DNA of 64,000 bases. Source: Nautilus pompilius (Eukaryota; Mollusca; Cephalopoda; Nautilida; Nautilidae). The position numbers and the translations under genes are program-made. Positions 61,260 to 64,000 of the stretch are shown in pieces. The first letter of the stretch is position 1. The number at the start of each line of letters is the position of its first letter. The stretch spans positions 325,001 through 389,000 of the forward strand of contig JACATO010000122.1 of assembly GCA_018389105.1 (NCBI GenBank), written 5' to 3'. A model generated the notes under the pieces. The model worked only from the letters and a program-made list of their open reading frames with translations. It was not told where the DNA came from and searched no databases.

Positions 61260-62231
61260 GCCATGAAGCCACCACGATGACCTACTCGGAAAACCATAGT
61301 TACCTTTCGTTTGGCTTCCCACCAGGAGAGCCTACCCGCGTATGCAGCAGCACCCGACCGGGCAGACGGCGGCCATGTCTAAAATCGGTGTCTGTGACGC
61401 GAAGCACCCGAAGGCCGCCACCCAACCCAACGGCTTCTGCCGCACTAACCTGAAGCGGGGAATCGCCCTTATTAATCCCGAAAGGTTTCGCCTCCCTAAC
61501 CCCAAAACATACTTCTAGCACGAAAACGAACCAACCTCATCGCTCTTGACAGACACCACCCCCCCCCCGGACAGGAAGTTGGGGGGGGGGGGCAGAGTCG
61601 GTAAAGGGGAGACAATCCACGACTAGCGAAAGTTAGATACCCGCGGAATTTAGTTTCAATCTCATGACAAGATACTGGGTTGGTATTAAATATTAAATTA
61701 AAAAAAAAAACAAACCACAACTAACTAACGAATACCGTTGACCAGATTAAGTATAGTATTTTTCTTAAAAGTTATTATTACGTTAAAATAAAATAAAAAT
61801 GCTGTGTGTTTGTTGTTGTTGTTTTCCACAATATAAATTTAAAGCCGCACCCGTCCGCCGGCTGACCGCGAGTACACGGTCACTGTTAGCATCCAGGTGG
61901 GGTTTTCTTTAAAAGTTGTTGTAAACATTACATTCTAATTTTTTTTAAAAAATTAATCAAACTCCTCCTATCCCTAAAAGGAGATCGTTCCACAGACGGG
62001 GCTCACCTTTAATTACCCGCCGGCCAGGGGCTCGGGCCTTTAAACGACGACGGGTGCACCGTCTCCGTCTCCACATGGAACTTATAAACTTCAGCTGAGA
62101 AATTCCACCCGGAATACAATTCGTGTTCCATCTGTTTTCTCTGCTACACCGAGATGTCGCGTGAAGACTTCAAACGGCTGCTGCAGTAGTGCGGGTGTGT
62201 GGTGCTGGCTGGCGGCGTTCTCGGTGATGGG
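61260..62231. promoter_or_regulatory. CpG-rich, probably bidirectional promoter of SMIM12 (-) and DDHD1 (+)
   Basis: Two CpG-dense blocks (about 61.3-61.66 kb and 61.84-62.23 kb) lie between the SMIM12 5' UTR intron and the first DDHD1 exon. A minus-strand donor candidate, GAAAG/GTAACT near 61302, would suit a non-coding SMIM12 first exon. C and G runs at about 61557-61591 could form G-quadruplex-like structures. Confidence 0.55.
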
Positions 62232-62616
62232 ATGGATGCTTCCTCGCCCCCTGCGGACGGACTGATGCCCTCCGACACCGTCTGCTGCTCCGAGGGAGAG
62301 CCCCCGAACGACGGCGGTCCGCCTCCCCAGCAGCAGCAGCTCCCCCCGAAGGGGGAGACTGTCGAAGAGCTTCAGCCCGAGGAGATCAGATGGCTGTACA
62401 GGGAGGACCACAAGAAGAAATGGAGCCCGTTCTCGGGCTATGACTCCCTGCGAGTGGAGTGCAAGTACAGGGAGATGCTGGCCAGGTGCCGTGAGAACCG
62501 GGATGATGCCTGTCGTCGGGCTGGCCTGTTGAAGAATGTGGAAACGATCCTCGTGAAAGGAAACCTGTATGAGGTGGATGTCATTTCCATGAAGTGCTAT
62601 CCCATATACTGGACGG
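62232..62616 (+). CDS. DDHD1: Phospholipase DDHD1, first coding exon (N-terminal 128 residues; gene continues past window)
   Basis: The ATG at 62232 opens MDASSPPADGLMPSD and the frame runs to an ACGG/GTACGT donor at 62616 (phase 1). Residues 28-40 are Pro/Gln-rich. Residues 46-75 (ELQPEEIRWLYREDHKKKW, then SPFSGYDSLRVE) match the DDHD1 block ELRWFYKED..K.W.PF.GYDSLR.E. Residues 106-127 (ILVKGNLYEVDV...CYPIYW) match V.V.GGLYEVDV...CYPVYW. Together these form the WWE-like N-terminal domain of the intracellular phospholipase A1 family. The catalytic GxSxG lipase and DDHD domains lie in exons beyond base 64000. The enzyme cleaves the sn-1 acyl chain of phosphatidic acid and related lipids; that is established knowledge. 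An upstream in-frame GTG extends the open frame but is not needed. Confidence 0.9.
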
Positions 62617-64000
62617 GTACGTAGCCGGGTGTCACCTTTCCAGCATCTGGGGTGTGTGTGTCATCTCTGAGAACTGCCATCCCGCAGGTAGTCGGTGCTG
62701 AGTTTGAAGTAATCAAAAGTTGAATCGGTTAATTTGTCAAGAAAACCATTTATTACAATAACAATAATTATTATTGTTATTATTCAAACCCTGGATGAGG
62801 CCAGCAGGGTTCTTATTGAAAGAGAACAAAATCTCACCCTTGCTCTGTACCAAGGTGTGATGGAGGATGATTTCTTTGTGAAAATATTAAGCAGCAGCCA
62901 AAAACGTGAAAGGTGTTTCTCTGTAGTTCTACAGAGCCATAGACAACCTAAGCCTCCAGCAGGAACCAAGAACTAAGTTCCATTGAAGGGAGGGGGTGTT
63001 GGTGAAGGGGCCTTTTATTTTTAAATAAACAAAACTAACACATCAGTAGGGGTGCAATCCCTGTCAGGAACTAGGAATCTTGATAGGTCAGGTGGAATGT
63101 GAGATGTCGGCAAAGGATTGACAGGTGGGAACCTACTGGCTTCTGTAGATAGCTCCTTGTTATTTTAAAAACCAGTGCAGTGGAGACATTGATTCTAAAA
63201 TGGAATCTAAAAAAAAATAATAAAATATTTGATTTTTAAAAAAAAAAAAAAAAAACTGTTGGGTGGTGAAGGACCCCTAGCAACCCCCTTGTCTACAGCC
63301 TTGTTCTAAACTACCGTCTAAGTTTAGTTCTTATGCATTTGCACTGTAAAGTTAACATTTTGTTCCCAAAAAGTAAACAAGTAAAATACAATTTCAGTAC
63401 AGTAGACACTGAAATACTAATGTGTATTGTTTTGAGGCATTTATACATTCATTTTTAATTCTGTATTTGAAAAGACTCTAACAATTTGGGCATCATTATT
63501 AATAAGTAATTAATTTAATTTCTGGCCAGATTTTTGTAAATTCTGAGTTTTAGTGAACGTTTTCGAACTGCTCATCTATGTCAGTGTGGAAACTGATTTA
63601 AAATCTACAAAGATCGTTCTTATGACTACAGTACCGCATCTGAAACTGCTGTGGGGCATGTATCACATTTCTGTTATCTGAAGAATGAATATTAGGTGAT
63701 GAAACCATTTGGCTTTTTTTTTTTTTTAAAGAGAATCTATTGGTAACTTCCAGACACGGTTTACAGAAAATAGCATCGAAGTTCATCTGATTATTTAACT
63801 GTGTATCAGGTAATACCAGATGTGTTGGTTGATGGTCGGTCAGTGTCCATAAATACAGGTACAATATTCTTGTGAGCCCTAGCAAAAATCTCATTTTTTA
63901 AAATTTGTTCTTGTGTAATTATTTTCAACTCAGAACTCACTAAAAATTATAGAAAACGTCAGCCACAATTTATTTTTCAAGATTGCTGTAATTTTGGTGA
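62617..64000 (+). other. First intron of DDHD1 (partial)
   Basis: No second DDHD1 exon was found up to the window end. An (AAT/ATT)n tract lies at about 62755-62786. An open, codon-like stretch follows at about 62789-62976 (LDEASRVLIEREQNLTLALY...) with no family I recognise. Poly(A) runs lie near 63208-63255. Confidence 0.5.

Overview
This is a 64 kb piece of an AT-rich, intron-rich animal nuclear genome. No bacterial-style operons, phage, CRISPR arrays or functional tRNA/rRNA genes were seen. Six protein-coding genes can be supported by exon-by-exon reading (GT-AG junctions with phase checks). Four have recognisable vertebrate orthologues: LRRC74A-like, BTBD9, SMIM12 and DDHD1. Short exons, introns of a few hundred to a few thousand bases, many fossil Tc1/mariner elements, a CR1-like LINE tail and a tRNA-derived SINE family suggest an invertebrate. 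A lophotrochozoan such as a mollusc is my guess; the sequence does not prove it.

Layout. 1-1144: truncated Tc1-like element (-). 1165-10790 (-): unrecognised coiled-coil/acidic-tail gene in seven exons. Its introns host an internally deleted CACTG-ended DNA transposon (2506-4058), a SINE and a Tc1-like element (6936-8042). 10.4-11.7 kb: CpG-richer promoter region shared with the next, divergent gene. 12034-12730: compound minisatellite. 12830-17221 (+): four-exon, two-membrane-segment protein with PPxY motifs. 17.2-23.0 kb: intergenic, with a SINE, a CR1-like LINE fossil and unexplained sequence. 23014-36254 (-): LRRC74A-like leucine-rich-repeat/EF-hand gene, 14 exons, with several Tc1 fossils and an odd interleaved inverted repeat in its introns. 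38423-52994 (-): BTBD9, 11 coding exons, with pogo/Tigger, Tc1, SINE and hAT-MITE insertions. 54.2-54.95 kb: its CpG-rich promoter. 56792-57049 (-): SMIM12. 57350-58510: Tc1-like element with long terminal inverted repeats. 59.2-60.85 kb: hAT transposase fossil. 61.3-62.2 kb: CpG-rich, probably bidirectional promoter between SMIM12 (-) and DDHD1 (+). 62232-62616 (+): first coding exon of DDHD1; the gene runs out of the window.

The genes do not form one pathway. BTBD9 is a BTB/BACK adaptor with two discoidin-like domains, DDHD1 is a phosphatidic-acid-preferring phospholipase A1, SMIM12 is a one-pass membrane protein, and LRRC74A-like is a probable calcium-binding scaffold. I found no convincing new multi-gene system. 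The most interesting signals are the CACTG element with an almost continuous host-like reading frame, a frame conflict between two LRRC74A exons, the nested pogo/hAT insertion with a perfect 8-bp duplication, the two-monomer minisatellite, and the interleaved inverted repeat.
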